A DNA stretch of 64,000 bases, taken from positions 310,001-374,000 of the forward strand of contig NZ_VKAC01000004.1 in assembly GCF_008041935.1 (NCBI RefSeq), given 5' to 3'. Position numbers and translations under genes: made by a program. Shown here in pieces: positions 32,096-40,525 of this stretch. The DNA comes from Quadrisphaera setariae. GTDB lineage: Bacteria > Actinomycetota > Actinomycetes > Actinomycetales > Quadrisphaeraceae. How positions within the stretch are numbered: the first letter of the stretch is position 1; each line of letters starts with the position of its first letter. The notes under the pieces are model-generated. The model saw only the letters and a program-made list of their open reading frames with translations. It was not told the DNA's origin and did not search any database.

Positions 32096-32890
32096 GTGGT
32101 CACAGGAGGTCAGCCAGCGCAGCAGCCGACGCCCGCCGCCCGGCGCGCCCGGGTGGTGGTGGTGGAGGACGAGCCGGCCATCGCCGACGCCGTCGCCGCC
32201 CGCCTGCGCGCCGACGGGCACGAGGTGAGCATCGCCGCCGACGGTCCGGCGGGCGTGGAGCTGTGCCGCCGCGCGCGCCCCGACCTCGTGGTGCTCGACC
32301 TCATGCTGCCCGGCTTCGACGGCTACGAGGTGTGCCGCCGCATCCAGTCCGAGCCGGGCGGGCTGCACGCGGCCGTGCTCATGCTCACCGCGCGCGACGA
32401 CGAGGCCGACCTCGTGCTGGGCCTGCGCCTGGGCGCAGACGACTACCTCACCAAGCCCTTCAGCCCCCGCGAGCTGTCGGCGCGGGTGGGGGCGCTGCTG
32501 CGCCGCGCCGCCCGCTCGGCCGGCGCGAGCAGCACGACGACGACCGCCAGCGCCGCTGCGCCGGCGCTGCGGCTCGGTGACGTGGCGGTGGACGTGGAGT
32601 CGCGGCTGGTCCACCGCGGGGAGCAGGTGGTGCACCTGACGCCCACGGAGTTCGACCTGCTGGTGCGCCTGGCCGAGCGCCCCGGCGCAGTGGTCTCCCG
32701 CGAGCAGCTGCTCACCGACGTGTGGGGCTGGCGCGACCTCGACGGAAGCCGGAGCGGGGCTGAGGTGTCGACGACCACCCGCACCGTCGACAGCCACGTC
32801 GCCGCGCTGCGCCGCAAGCTGGGCGACGACGTCGTGCGCACCGTCCACGGCGTCGGCTACGCCGGCGCCCTGCCGGGGGCCGGCTCGTGA
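32096..32890 (+). CDS. OmpR-family response regulator
   Basis: A 264-residue regulator: receiver with VVEDEP, phospho-acceptor Asp68 in VVLDLMLPG, TARDDE and the Lys of DDYLTKPFSP; a linker of Thr/Ser/Ala; and a C-terminal winged helix (about 155-258: LTPTEFDLLVRLAERPG, VDSHVAALRRKLGDD, RTVHGVGY). The DNA-binding wing carries an unusual insertion, DLDGSRSGAEVSTTT, between the recognition-side elements. The leaderless-type start is at 32096, and the stop overlaps the GTG of the histidine kinase gene. The product presumably acts on the downstream DUF4173 gene or on itself; this is inference. Confidence 0.94.
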   Translation: MVTGGQPAQQPTPAARRARVVVVEDEPAIADAVAARLRADGHEVSIAADGPAGVELCRRARPDLVVLDLMLPGFDGYEVCRRIQSEPGGLHAAVLMLTARDDEADLVLGLRLGADDYLTKPFSPRELSARVGALLRRAARSAGASSTTTTASAAAPALRLGDVAVDVESRLVHRGEQVVHLTPTEFDLLVRLAERPGAVVSREQLLTDVWGWRDLDGSRSGAEVSTTTRTVDSHVAALRRKLGDDVVRTVHGVGYAGALPGAGS

Positions 32891-33972
32891 CGAGCCCGCT
32901 GGTCGCGCCGCTGGCCTGGATGACGTCCGTCAAGGCCAAGCTCGGCGCGGTCGTGCTCGGGTCGGTGGTGGCGGGCCTGGCCGGTGGGGCGTTCCTGCTG
33001 CTGCAGGGCTTCCGCATGCGCTACTCCCTGGTCATCGCCGTCGTCGTGTCCGTGGTGGTCATCCAGGTGCTGGCCCGCGGCGTCACCGCCCCGCTGCGCG
33101 AGATGGCCGCGGCCGCCGGGCGCATGGCCCGCGGCGAGCACGGCGTGCGGGTCTCCGCGGCCGGACGCGACGAGGTGGGCCAGCTGGCCGCCGCCTTCAA
33201 CTCGATGGCCGCCGAGCTGGAGCGCACCGACGCGCAGCGCCGCCGCCTCGTCGCCGACGCCAGCCACGAGCTCCGCACCCCGCTCACCGCGCTGCAGGCC
33301 CAGCTGGAGAACCTCGCGGACGGCGTCACCGAGCCCGACCCGGCGGCCCTCGAGGTGGCGCTCGCGCAGACCCAGCGCCTGTCCCGCCTCGTGGCGCAGC
33401 TGCTGGACCTGTCCCGGTTGGAGGCCGGCGAGGTGCCCCTGCACCGGCGCCGGGTGCTGGTCCGGGACCTGCTGGAGTCCGCTGCCGCGGAGGCGCGGGC
33501 GCAGTGCGCGGCGCTGGGGCGCGACGTCGCCGTCGTCATCTCCCTCGACGAGCACCCCGACCCTCCCGACGACGGCGAGGGGCTCGTGCTCGACGCCGAC
33601 CCGGAGCGCCTCGCCCAGGTGCTCGCCAACCTCCTCGACAACGCCACCCGCCACTCCCCGCCCGGCTCCGCCGTGCACGTCACCGGACGCCTCCAGGAGG
33701 ACGACGGACGACCCACCGGGTGCCTGGTCCTGGAGGTGCTCGACGCCGGCCCCGGCGTGGACCCCGCCGACCGCCAGCGGGTCTTCGACAGGTTCGCCCG
33801 CACCGACACCTCCCGCGCCCGCTCGGCCGGGCAGACCGGCGGCAGCGGGCTGGGCCTGGCCATCGTGAGGTGGGTGGTGGACCTGCACGGCGGGTCCGTG
33901 CGCATCGCCGACCCGCTGCCCGACCTGCAGCCCGCCGGTGGCTGCCGCGTGGTCGTCACCCTCCCCGCCTGA
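32887..33972 (+). CDS. Sensor histidine kinase (HisKA/HATPase)
   Basis: A 361-residue membrane kinase. Two hydrophobic segments (about 19-40 and 47-63) are almost contiguous, so there is virtually no extracytoplasmic domain and sensing must be in the membrane or cytoplasm. A HAMP domain follows (about 64-116), then the H-box LVADASHELRTPL (His127), N-box LANLLDNATRHSPPG, G1 LDAGPGV and G2 GSGLGLAIV. The start GTG overlaps the regulator stop (GTGA). Confidence 0.94.
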   Translation: MTSPLVAPLAWMTSVKAKLGAVVLGSVVAGLAGGAFLLLQGFRMRYSLVIAVVVSVVVIQVLARGVTAPLREMAAAAGRMARGEHGVRVSAAGRDEVGQLAAAFNSMAAELERTDAQRRRLVADASHELRTPLTALQAQLENLADGVTEPDPAALEVALAQTQRLSRLVAQLLDLSRLEAGEVPLHRRRVLVRDLLESAAAEARAQCAALGRDVAVVISLDEHPDPPDDGEGLVLDADPERLAQVLANLLDNATRHSPPGSAVHVTGRLQEDDGRPTGCLVLEVLDAGPGVDPADRQRVFDRFARTDTSRARSAGQTGGSGLGLAIVRWVVDLHGGSVRIADPLPDLQPAGGCRVVVTLPA

Positions 33973-33986
33973 GACGCCCTCCTCCT

Positions 33987-34017
33987 CCTTCGTCGCCCCT
34001 TCGTCGCCCCTTCGTCG
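33987..34017 (+). repeat. Tandem 11-bp repeat
   Basis: CCTTCGTCGCC occurs as two perfect copies (33987-33997, 33998-34008) plus a partial third, in the 103-base gap between the kinase and DUF4173 genes. It may be a slippage tract. Confidence 0.5.
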
Positions 34018-34075
34018 TCGCCAGGCACCCGGACACCCCGGGGGCCTCCACCCGCCTGCCCCCAGGAGGCCCTCC

Positions 34076-35752
34076 GTGCCTGCACCCGCTCCCCCGGCTC
34101 CGCCCGTCCGGTCGGTGGGCCGGGAGCTGCTCACCCACGCCCCCGCCGCGCCGCTGCGCGCGCTCGTGGCGGTGGGAGCGGTCGCGGCGCTGGCCGCCCG
34201 CGTGCTCCCCGGCGAGCGGCCGGGCGCGGGCGTCGCGGTGCTGGCGCTGGCCGTGGCGCTCGCCGTCGTCGTCGTGGTCCGCGACGCGCGGCCGGCCGGT
34301 CGGGCGGGCCGGCCCGGTGGCTGGCAGCTGGTGCACGGCACCGCGGCGGTGCTGCTGGCCGGCTCGGCGGCGCTGCGCGACGCCGGCTGGGTGGTGGCGC
34401 TGGACCTGCTGGCCGCGCTGCTGCTGGGAGCCCTCGCGCTGGCGCCCACCGGCCGCGTGCGGGTGTGGAGCGCCGTGCTGCTCGCTCCGCTGCGCCCGCT
34501 GGCGCGCGTCGCCTCGGGCACGGGGTGGACGGCCCGCGGGGTGCGCCGCGTGCTGCTGCTGCGCGCCGCCCGTCCCCGCCGGGCAGTGCGGCGGTGGCCG
34601 TGGCTCGTGCCCGCGCTGCGGGCGACCGCGGTGACGGCCGTGCTGCTGGTGGTCTTCGTGCCGTTGCTGGCCAGCGCCGACGCGCGCTTCGGCGGTCTGC
34701 TCGAGAAGCTCACGGGCAGCACCGGAGCCTGGCTCGCCGACGCGCTCTCCCGGCTGACCAGCACGCTGCTGGGGACCCGCCCCGACCTCGTGGTGGGCCG
34801 CGCCGTCGTGTTCGCCCTCGCCGCGGTGGCGCTGTCCGCGGCGCTGTCCACGGCCTGGGACGCCGCCCGCCGCTCCCCCGCGGGGAGCACGTCTGGCAGC
34901 ACAGGTGGCCCGCCGGCGGGGCGGCGTCCGCGCCCGGTGCTGGCGCGCCGCGTGGAGTGGCTGCTGCCGCTGGGCGCGCTGGACGCGCTCTTCGCCGCCT
35001 TCCTCGTGGTGCGCCTGACGGCGCCGGAGGTGGCCGACACCGCCGGTGCCACGCTCGCCGGTCAGGTGCACGCCGGCTTCGCGCAGCTGGTGGTCGCCAC
35101 GGCGCTCGTGCTCGCCGTCGTCGCCCTGGCGGTGCGGTGCACGCCCATGACGGCGGGGCCGCGGGCCGCGCTGGCCCTGCTGTGCGCGCTGTCCCTCGGC
35201 CTGGACGCCGCGGCGCTGGCCGACCTGCGGGCCTACGTCGACGCCTACGGCCTCACGCGGCTGCGCATCGGCGTGGGGGTCGTCTGCGCCGGGCTCGCCG
35301 GGCTGCTCGTGCTGCTGCTGGTGGCCGGTGCCCGCTGGCAGCGGCGCCGCCAGCAGCCGTGGGTGCCGCACGCCGCCGTCGCGGTGGCCGCCGCGTGCCT
35401 GCTGGGCCTGACCGCTGCCGACCCCGACGCCGCCATCGCCCGTGCGCAGCTGGCGCGCGGCGCCGCGGGCACCGCCGGCAGCAGCGCGAGTGCAGGCCCC
35501 GACGTGGCGTACCTGTCGACCCTGTCGGCAGACGCGGCCCCGGGGCTGGCCGACGCCCTGCGCGAGGACCCGGCGGCGCTCGGCGCCGAGGGGCCCTGCG
35601 TGCTGTGGAGCGTGGCCGGAGGACGGTCGGAGCAGGACGCCTCGGACGAGGGGTGGCCCTCGGCGAACCTGTCCCGGGCACGGGCAGCCGGTCTCGCCGG
35701 GCTCCTCAGCGCGGCCGAGCAGCCGTGCGCGGAGGTCGGCGCGCTCGGCTGA
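34076..35752 (+). CDS. DUF4173 multi-pass membrane protein
   Basis: A 558-residue integral membrane protein with about ten to twelve helices. The conserved segment AYGLTRLRIGV (about residue 392), preceded by LRAYVDA, is the hallmark of DUF4173. Function is unknown. The GTG at 34076 has GGAGG 7 bases upstream. It follows a two-component system in the same direction and may be under its control. The ~120-residue C-terminal part after the last helix is soluble and contains a conserved-looking APGLADALREDP segment. Confidence 0.88.
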   Translation: MPAPAPPAPPVRSVGRELLTHAPAAPLRALVAVGAVAALAARVLPGERPGAGVAVLALAVALAVVVVVRDARPAGRAGRPGGWQLVHGTAAVLLAGSAALRDAGWVVALDLLAALLLGALALAPTGRVRVWSAVLLAPLRPLARVASGTGWTARGVRRVLLLRAARPRRAVRRWPWLVPALRATAVTAVLLVVFVPLLASADARFGGLLEKLTGSTGAWLADALSRLTSTLLGTRPDLVVGRAVVFALAAVALSAALSTAWDAARRSPAGSTSGSTGGPPAGRRPRPVLARRVEWLLPLGALDALFAAFLVVRLTAPEVADTAGATLAGQVHAGFAQLVVATALVLAVVALAVRCTPMTAGPRAALALLCALSLGLDAAALADLRAYVDAYGLTRLRIGVGVVCAGLAGLLVLLLVAGARWQRRRQQPWVPHAAVAVAAACLLGLTAADPDAAIARAQLARGAAGTAGSSASAGPDVAYLSTLSADAAPGLADALREDPAALGAEGPCVLWSVAGGRSEQDASDEGWPSANLSRARAAGLAGLLSAAEQPCAEVGALG

Positions 35753-35758
35753 GCCGCC

Positions 35759-36643
35759 TCACCAGTCGGCGTCGGACTCGGCCTCGCGCAGGCGGGGCAT
35801 CATCGCGGTCACGCGGTCCTCGGTGATGACGCCCTCGGAGATGACGGCCACGTCGGTGCGCAGCTCGGGCCTGTCGTCGAGGCGGCCGGCGGCCTCCACG
35901 GCCGTGGCCAGGCAGGTCGACCAGGGCGTCGAGCGGGCCGACGGCGCGTCGAGCAGGTGCAGCGCGTCGACGACCTCCCGCGGGAAGCTCCACGAGGAGA
36001 GCACCAGCGCGGAGACCTCGCTGTGCGGCACCCCGAAGGCGCGCACCTCGGCGGCGACGAGCGCCGCTCGGCCGCCCTCTGCCACCTCCTGCTCCTCCAG
36101 CAGCCCGGTGTAGACGTCAGGGGCGGCGTGGGAGAGCACCGCCTGTCCGAGCCCGGCCAGCAGGCCGAGGGTGAACGCGTCCAGGCGGGCGACGCCGAAG
36201 GACGGCGCCATCTCGTCGCAGGCACGAGCGACGGCCCGGGAGCGGGCCCAGAAGCTGCGGGGCAGCACCTCCTCGGCGTCGGCCCCGACCACCGCCGCGG
36301 CGGCCATGGCGCGGATGGTGGTGAAGCCGACCAGCGTGACGGCGAACGGCACGGTGCGGACCCGGCCGCCGAGGCCGTAGTAGGCGCTGTTGGCGAGGCG
36401 CAGCACCCGGGCCGTGAGGGTGACGTCGCACGTGAGCACCGCCGCCAGCTCGGGCGAGCCGACGGAGTTGTCGGCGGTCATCGCCACGAGCCGGGCGGCC
36501 ACGGGGCGGCGGGCGGCCAGCTCGTCGACGACGTCCAGCAGCTCCTCGACCGTGTGCAGCGCGGTCGCCCGCTCACCGGCTCCGTCCGCCTCGCTGCTCC
36601 CACCGTCGGCGGCGCGCTCCACGGGGCTGTCGAGCAGGCTCAC
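35759..36643 (-). CDS. HDOD-domain signalling protein
   Basis: A 294-residue protein whose core (about 40-240) is an HDOD domain: VARLVAMTADNSVGSPELAAVL, LTARVLRLANSAYYG and AFTLGLLAGLGQAVLSH. HDOD is an HD-like fold without a metal site and typically mediates stress or chemotaxis signalling. The GTG at 36641-36643 overlaps the stop of a 35-codon upstream ORF (GTGA) in the same pattern as other coupled genes here, so it is preferred although no ribosome-binding site is near. Longer in-frame starts up to 36877 are possible. It converges on DUF4173. Confidence 0.85.
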   Translation of the reverse strand: MSLLDSPVERAADGGSSEADGAGERATALHTVEELLDVVDELAARRPVAARLVAMTADNSVGSPELAAVLTCDVTLTARVLRLANSAYYGLGGRVRTVPFAVTLVGFTTIRAMAAAAVVGADAEEVLPRSFWARSRAVARACDEMAPSFGVARLDAFTLGLLAGLGQAVLSHAAPDVYTGLLEEQEVAEGGRAALVAAEVRAFGVPHSEVSALVLSSWSFPREVVDALHLLDAPSARSTPWSTCLATAVEAAGRLDDRPELRTDVAVISEGVITEDRVTAMMPRLREAESDADW

Positions 36644-36747
36644 CGGGCGCGCCCCGGCGTCCGGTGGCGGGCGGAGCCGACGGCCGGCTCGACCTCGGGT
36701 GCCGTCGGGTGGGGCCGGGGGTGACCGGTCTGTGCGGGGGTGTTCAT
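36640..36747 (-). CDS. Short Pro-rich leader ORF coupled to the HDOD gene
   Basis: A 35-codon ORF starting at ATG (36745-36747) with AGAGG upstream. Its TGA (36642-36640) overlaps the HDOD GTG as GTGA. The peptide (MNTPAQTGHPRPHPT...) is Pro/His/Arg-rich with no recognised family. It could be a translational leader that controls HDOD synthesis, for example through ribosome arrest at the Pro-rich region. Existence of the peptide is inferred from the overlap and ribosome-binding site only. Confidence 0.5.
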   Translation of the reverse strand: MNTPAQTGHPRPHPTAPEVEPAVGSARHRTPGRAR

Positions 36748-36878
36748 CACGGACCTCTCGGTGCTCGAGCGCCGAGGGGCGCTCACAGAGTCCATCGGCC
36801 GGTCTGCGGCGCACCTGATGCCCGGGACGTCGGCGGATCTCCGCGTGGTCTGATCGGCGCAACACCGCGGCCGTCAAC

Positions 36879-36947
36879 GGCCCTCACGCAGCAGCCGCCG
36901 CCCGCTCCGTCGGAGGACGAGGGCGCGGACGGCGGCTGGTGAGGGCC
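36879..36947 (-). terminator. Terminator-like hairpin after the DUF4190 gene
   Basis: Paired arms 36879-36887/36939-36947 (9 bp) and 36892-36900/36930-36938 (9 bp) make a nested hairpin downstream of the DUF4190 stop. Bases 36748-36878 hold nothing else recognisable. Confidence 0.6.
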
Positions 36948-36978
36948 CGGCCCAGCGCGGGCCGGGTGGAGCTGTGGC

Positions 36979-37254
36979 TCAGGGAGCGGTCTGCATGCTC
37001 GCGGCGAGCGCGAAGATCCCGATGTAGCCGATGATGGCGAAAGCGGTGAAGGCTGTGCCCAACCACATGCCGGCGGTCGCCAGGCCGCGGCCGCTGTTGC
37101 CGTTCCTGGCGATGTTCTTGCGCCCGATGACACCGAAGACGATGCCGAGCGGGGAGAACACGAACGCGAAGATGATGGCGAGGATCGCCATGGTCTCGGT
37201 GGGCCGCTGCACGGGCGCGGCGCCGTACCCGTACTGCGCAGGCTGCTGGGACAT
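36979..37254 (-). CDS. DUF4190 small membrane protein
   Basis: A 91-residue protein. A short Gln/Tyr-rich N-terminus (SQQPAQYGYGAAP) precedes two membrane helices joined by IGRKNIARNGNSGRGLATAGMWLG, the DUF4190 signature. Such proteins are small membrane proteins of unknown function often linked to envelope or phosphorylation-domain proteins. AGGGAGA lies about 6 bases upstream of the ATG. It has no operon partner. Confidence 0.85.
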   Translation of the reverse strand: MSQQPAQYGYGAAPVQRPTETMAILAIIFAFVFSPLGIVFGVIGRKNIARNGNSGRGLATAGMWLGTAFTAFAIIGYIGIFALAASMQTAP

Positions 37255-37382
37255 GGCGTCTCCCTGAGGTCTCGGTCGATGATCAGGCGTGCGCCGGGCA
37301 TCCTGGCGCAGCCGGTGATCCGAGCACCAGCGGCCCCGCCGCAGTCCCCTCGTCCGTCCCGGGCGGGTCACCCGTGTGCACC

Positions 37383-38393
37383 TCAGCGCAGCGCCGGTGC
37401 CCCGCGCCGCCGGAACTGCTCCGCGACGAGCGCGAGCACGTCCACCGAGCCCTCAGCCGAGCCCGCGGGGGTCCCGCGCAGCAGCGCGGCCAGGAGCACC
37501 CGCGCCTGCCCGGCGCGCAGCAGCCCCGCGGGCACGGCACCGGCGGCCACGAGGTCGGCGCCGCCCCCGCCGTCGCCGTAGGAGGGGACCACCGTCCCGT
37601 CGGGCACGCGCGTGGTGAGCACCACGGGCACCCCGCCGGCGGTCGCGCCGCGCACCGCGGTCACCACGGCGGCGGTGGCGTTGCCGGACCCCAGCGCCTG
37701 CAGCACCACGCCGCGTGCGCCGAGGCCGAGGACCGCGCGCAGCACCGCGCCGTCGTCACCGGGCACGACGGCGACGACGTCGACGCGCGGCCACGGGACC
37801 GGTGCTGCAGCGGGGGTCAAGGGCGCGGTTCGCGGCAGCGGTGCGGCGGCCGGGGCGAAGGCGGCGAGGTCGGTGGTGTGCCGCTTGGTGGTGCCCGCCA
37901 CCGGCAGCAGCGCACCGCCGAAGGCCACGAGCACCCCCGCGCCGCGGTGGACCGGGTCCGCGGCGGCGACCAGCGCGGCGAGGAGGTTGGCGGGGGCGTC
38001 GGAGGCGGGGGCGTCGGCGGTGCGCTGCGAGCCGGTGACCACCACCGGGCGCTCGTCGTCGTGGTGGAGGTCGAGCAGGTACCCCGTCTCCTCGAGGGAG
38101 TCGGTGCCGTGGACGACCACCACCCCCACCACCGCGGGGTCGGTGAGGGCGTCGGCGACGGCGGCGCGCACGGCGTCGGCCTGAGGGAGGGTCGTGGTGG
38201 AGGAGTCGACGCGCAGCGCCTCCACCACGCGCACCTCCACACCGGCGCGCTGGGCGGCGTCCCCGAGGACGCCCTCGCCAGAGAGCGTGGGGCGGCTGAC
38301 GCCGTCCTCGCCGGTGGTGCTGGCGATGGTGCCGCCCGTGGTCACCACCGCGACGAGCGCCCGCGCGGGGCGTCCGCCGGCGGAGGGCGTCAC
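37383..38393 (-). CDS. L-asparaginase family amidohydrolase
   Basis: A 336-residue asparaginase: TTGGTIAST supplies the catalytic Thr (T22), and VVHGTDSLEETGYLL the second Thr/Asp pair. Length fits the type I/II family. It hydrolyses asparagine (or glutamine) to the acid and ammonia. There is no signal peptide, so it is cytoplasmic. Its GTG overlaps the stop of an upstream single-TM gene (GTGA). The sequence between SGEGVLG and VHGTDS is Ala-rich and typical of high-GC homologues. Confidence 0.92.
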   Translation of the reverse strand: MTPSAGGRPARALVAVVTTGGTIASTTGEDGVSRPTLSGEGVLGDAAQRAGVEVRVVEALRVDSSTTTLPQADAVRAAVADALTDPAVVGVVVVHGTDSLEETGYLLDLHHDDERPVVVTGSQRTADAPASDAPANLLAALVAAADPVHRGAGVLVAFGGALLPVAGTTKRHTTDLAAFAPAAAPLPRTAPLTPAAAPVPWPRVDVVAVVPGDDGAVLRAVLGLGARGVVLQALGSGNATAAVVTAVRGATAGGVPVVLTTRVPDGTVVPSYGDGGGGADLVAAGAVPAGLLRAGQARVLLAALLRGTPAGSAEGSVDVLALVAEQFRRRGAPALR

Positions 38394-38680
38394 GAGATGG
38401 CCCGCCAGCCCAGGTAGCCGGCGCCAGCGGCGAGGACGAGCAGCAGCGGCGCGGCGATGGCCCAGCCCGACGGGGGGGCGAGCGGGTCGCGGTCGGGGAA
38501 GGGCCGGCTCAGGTCCGTGCCGCCAGCGGCACCGGTGAGGAAGCCGTCCACGCCGTGGCCGACGGAGTCCGCGAAGCGCGAGGCGCTGTCGTGCCGGGCG
38601 GCCTGCGGGTCGACGGGCCGCTCTCCCGGCCGTCGCTGTGCTCGGTCGCTGCGGCGAGGGTCGTCGTCGTGCGCTGCCAC
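38390..38680 (-). CDS. Hypothetical tail-anchored membrane protein
   Basis: 96 residues from the GTG at 38680, which has GGAGGACC 3-9 bases upstream. A hydrophilic Arg/Asp-rich N-terminus (HDDDPRRSDRAQRRPGERP) leads to one C-terminal helix (about 74-92, AIAAPLLLVLAAGAGYLGW). It is coupled to the asparaginase gene through GTGA. No family is recognised. Confidence 0.65.
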   Translation of the reverse strand: MAAHDDDPRRSDRAQRRPGERPVDPQAARHDSASRFADSVGHGVDGFLTGAAGGTDLSRPFPDRDPLAPPSGWAIAAPLLLVLAAGAGYLGWRAIS

Positions 38681-38781
38681 GGTGGTCCTCCGCTCAGGGG
38701 TGGTCACCGGAGTGTGCCGCACGGCGGCTGCCGAGCCGGTCGCGGTGGTCGGGGCGCCGGACCGCTGGCACCCTCGGGCGC

Positions 38782-39294
38782 GTGCCCCTCGACGAGCGCG
38801 ACCTCGCGCACCTGACCCGCTGCGTCGACCTCGCCGAGGAGGCCGTCGCCGCGGGCGACGAGCCGTTCGGGTCGCTGCTGGTCAGCGCGAGCGGTGAGGT
38901 GCTGTTCGAGGACCGCAACCGCGTGGGCGGCGGTGACGGCACGCGCCACCCTGAGCTGGCGCTGGCGCAGTGGGCCGGCGCGCACCTGCCGGTGGAGCAG
39001 CGGTCGTCGACCACGGCGTACACGTCCGGTGAGCACTGCGCGATGTGCTCCGCGGCGCACGGCTGGGTGGGCCTAGGGCGCATCGTCGTCGCCACCACCA
39101 CGGCCCAGCTCACGGCGTGGCGGCGCGAGACGGGCGGCGGAGACGATGCCGGCGAGGACGCGTCGCCGGTGGCCGCGCTGCCCATCAGCGCCGTGCTGCC
39201 GGCCGCGGTGGTCGACGGACCGGCGCCGCAGCTGGCCGACCGCGTCCGGGAGCTGCACGCGCGGAGCCTGCGATCAGGCGGTTCCCAGCCCTAG
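38782..39294 (+). CDS. Cytidine/nucleoside deaminase-like zinc enzyme
   Basis: A 170-residue protein: RHPELALAQWA gives the zinc His with the catalytic Glu (HPE), and TSGEHCAMCSAAHGW gives the two Cys in the order C-x2-C. It lacks the PCxxC Pro of many deaminases but matches an actinobacterial nucleoside deaminase-like branch with EHCAMC. Probable roles are deamination of a purine, guanine or pyrimidine base. The GTG start has no ribosome-binding site. The TAG stop (39292-39294) is also the first half of the next -10 box. Confidence 0.85.
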   Translation: MPLDERDLAHLTRCVDLAEEAVAAGDEPFGSLLVSASGEVLFEDRNRVGGGDGTRHPELALAQWAGAHLPVEQRSSTTAYTSGEHCAMCSAAHGWVGLGRIVVATTTAQLTAWRRETGGGDDAGEDASPVAALPISAVLPAAVVDGPAPQLADRVRELHARSLRSGGSQP

Positions 39295-39297
39295 GCT
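39292..39297 (+). promoter_or_regulatory. -10 box TAGGCT of a leaderless promoter
   Basis: TAGGCT overlaps the deaminase stop and ends 7 bases before the GTG of a 19-codon ORF at 39305. Confidence 0.55.
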
Positions 39298-39304
39298 CGC
39301 GCCC

Positions 39305-39364
39305 GTGCACCAGGCCTCCGCGCTCGAGCCCGACACGTCCGCCGTCGCGGGGGTGCGGCGGTGA
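39305..39364 (+). CDS. 19-codon leaderless leader ORF coupled to DUF808 gene
   Basis: A GTG 7 bases after a -10 box opens a 19-residue ORF (VHQASALEPDTSAVAGVRR). Its TGA overlaps the GTG of the DUF808 gene as GTGA. It is probably a translational leader; the sequence has no recognised motif. Peptide production is not shown by the sequence alone. Confidence 0.5.
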   Translation: MHQASALEPDTSAVAGVRR

Positions 39365-40347
39365 GCGGCGGGCTGTTCGCGCTCCTCGACGACGTCGCCG
39401 CGCTCGTGCGGATGTCGGCGGCCTCGATCGACGACGTCGCCGCCGCCACGGGGCGCGCCAGCGCCAAGGCGGCCGGGGTGGTGGTGGACGACGCCGCGGT
39501 GACGCCCCGCTACGTGCAGGGCATCGAGCCGAAGCGCGAGCTGTCGATCATCTGGCGCATCACCAAGGGCTCGCTGCGCAACAAGCTGCTGATCATCCTG
39601 CCGGTCGCGCTGCTGCTGAGCGCGTTCCTGCCCTGGCTGCTCACGCCGATCCTCATGCTGGGCGGGCTGTACCTGTCCTACGAGGGCGCGGAGAAGATCT
39701 GGGAGAAGGTCCAGGAGAGGCGCGGCGTGGTCGGCCACGGGCACGCGGCCGCCGCTGACGAGGCCGCCAGCGCCGCGCAGGACCCGGCCGAGCGCGAGAA
39801 GGGCATCGTCTCCTCGGCGGTGCGCACCGACCTCATCCTGTCCGCGGAGATCATGGTGATCGCCCTCAACGAGGTCGGCGCCGAGCCGGTGTGGGAGCAG
39901 GCGATCATCCTCGCCGTCGTGGCGGTCTTCATCACGGCGGTCGTCTACGGCGCGGTGGGTCTCATCGTGAAGATGGACGACATCGGGCTCGCGCTGTCGA
40001 AGCGCAGCTCGAGCGGGGTGGCGGCGTTCGGGCGCGGGCTCGTGAAGGCGATGCCGGTGGTCCTCTCGACGCTGTCGACCGTGGGCGTCGTGGCGATGCT
40101 GTGGGTGGGCGGCCACATCCTGCTCGTGGGCACCGACGAGCTCGGCTGGCACGGGCCGTACGGCCTCGTGCACCACGCGGAGGAGGCCGTGCACGACGCG
40201 ACCGGCGCGCTGGGCGGGGTGCTCGGGTGGCTGGTCAACACGGCGTTCTCGGCGCTGGTCGGCGCACTGGTCGGAGCGGTGCTCGTCGTCGTCATGCACC
40301 TCGTGCCGAAGCGCGGCGCGAAGGCCGCCGGCTCCGCCGCCCACTGA
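39361..40347 (+). CDS. DUF808 (YedI-type) membrane protein
   Basis: A 328-residue protein with the DUF808 N-terminus (GGLFALLDDVAALVRMSAAS) and later GIEPKRELSIIWRITKGSLRNK, EVGAEPVWEQAIILAVVAVFITAVVYG and about five to six membrane helices. YedI-type proteins are inner-membrane proteins of unknown function. The GTG start overlaps a short leader ORF. The 3' end borders an array of 20-bp inverted repeats. Confidence 0.88.
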   Translation: MSGGLFALLDDVAALVRMSAASIDDVAAATGRASAKAAGVVVDDAAVTPRYVQGIEPKRELSIIWRITKGSLRNKLLIILPVALLLSAFLPWLLTPILMLGGLYLSYEGAEKIWEKVQERRGVVGHGHAAAADEAASAAQDPAEREKGIVSSAVRTDLILSAEIMVIALNEVGAEPVWEQAIILAVVAVFITAVVYGAVGLIVKMDDIGLALSKRSSSGVAAFGRGLVKAMPVVLSTLSTVGVVAMLWVGGHILLVGTDELGWHGPYGLVHHAEEAVHDATGALGGVLGWLVNTAFSALVGALVGAVLVVVMHLVPKRGAKAAGSAAH

Positions 40348-40491
40348 CGACGCCCCGTCGGCGGGGCAGACGACGCCTCTTCCTCGCAGAAAGCGCCCCA
40401 TCAGCCGGATCGATGGGGCGCTTTCCGCATCCATGAGGCGTCTTCTGCACCCATGGGGCACTTCCTCCCCTGATCGGGCCGATACCCGAGA
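40343..40491. repeat. Head-to-head 20-bp repeat array A
   Basis: Plus-strand units GATGGGGCGCTTTCCGCATC (40412-40431), CATGAGGCGTCTTCTGCACC (40432-40451), CATGGGGCACTTCCTCCCCT (40452-40471) and a degenerate fourth (40472-40491) follow at an exact 20-base period. Minus-strand units run the other way from the same centre: 40402-40383, 40382-40363 and a shifted third. The central units make a perfect 13-bp hairpin (40390-40402/40412-40424). The array begins at the DUF808 stop and ends before the VOC gene, and could terminate both. No spacer sequences exist. Confidence 0.75.
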
Positions 40492-40525
40492 CCCGCCCCC
40501 CCCCCGGGGCAGCCCCCGGGCCGCG

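Noticed and set aside
33987-34020. Tandem CCTTCGTCGCC as a binding array
   Set aside because: Too short (under three copies) and easily explained by replication slippage.
40343-40491. 20-base repeated units considered as a CRISPR array
   Set aside because: No unique spacers, units abut and face both ways, and there are no cas genes.
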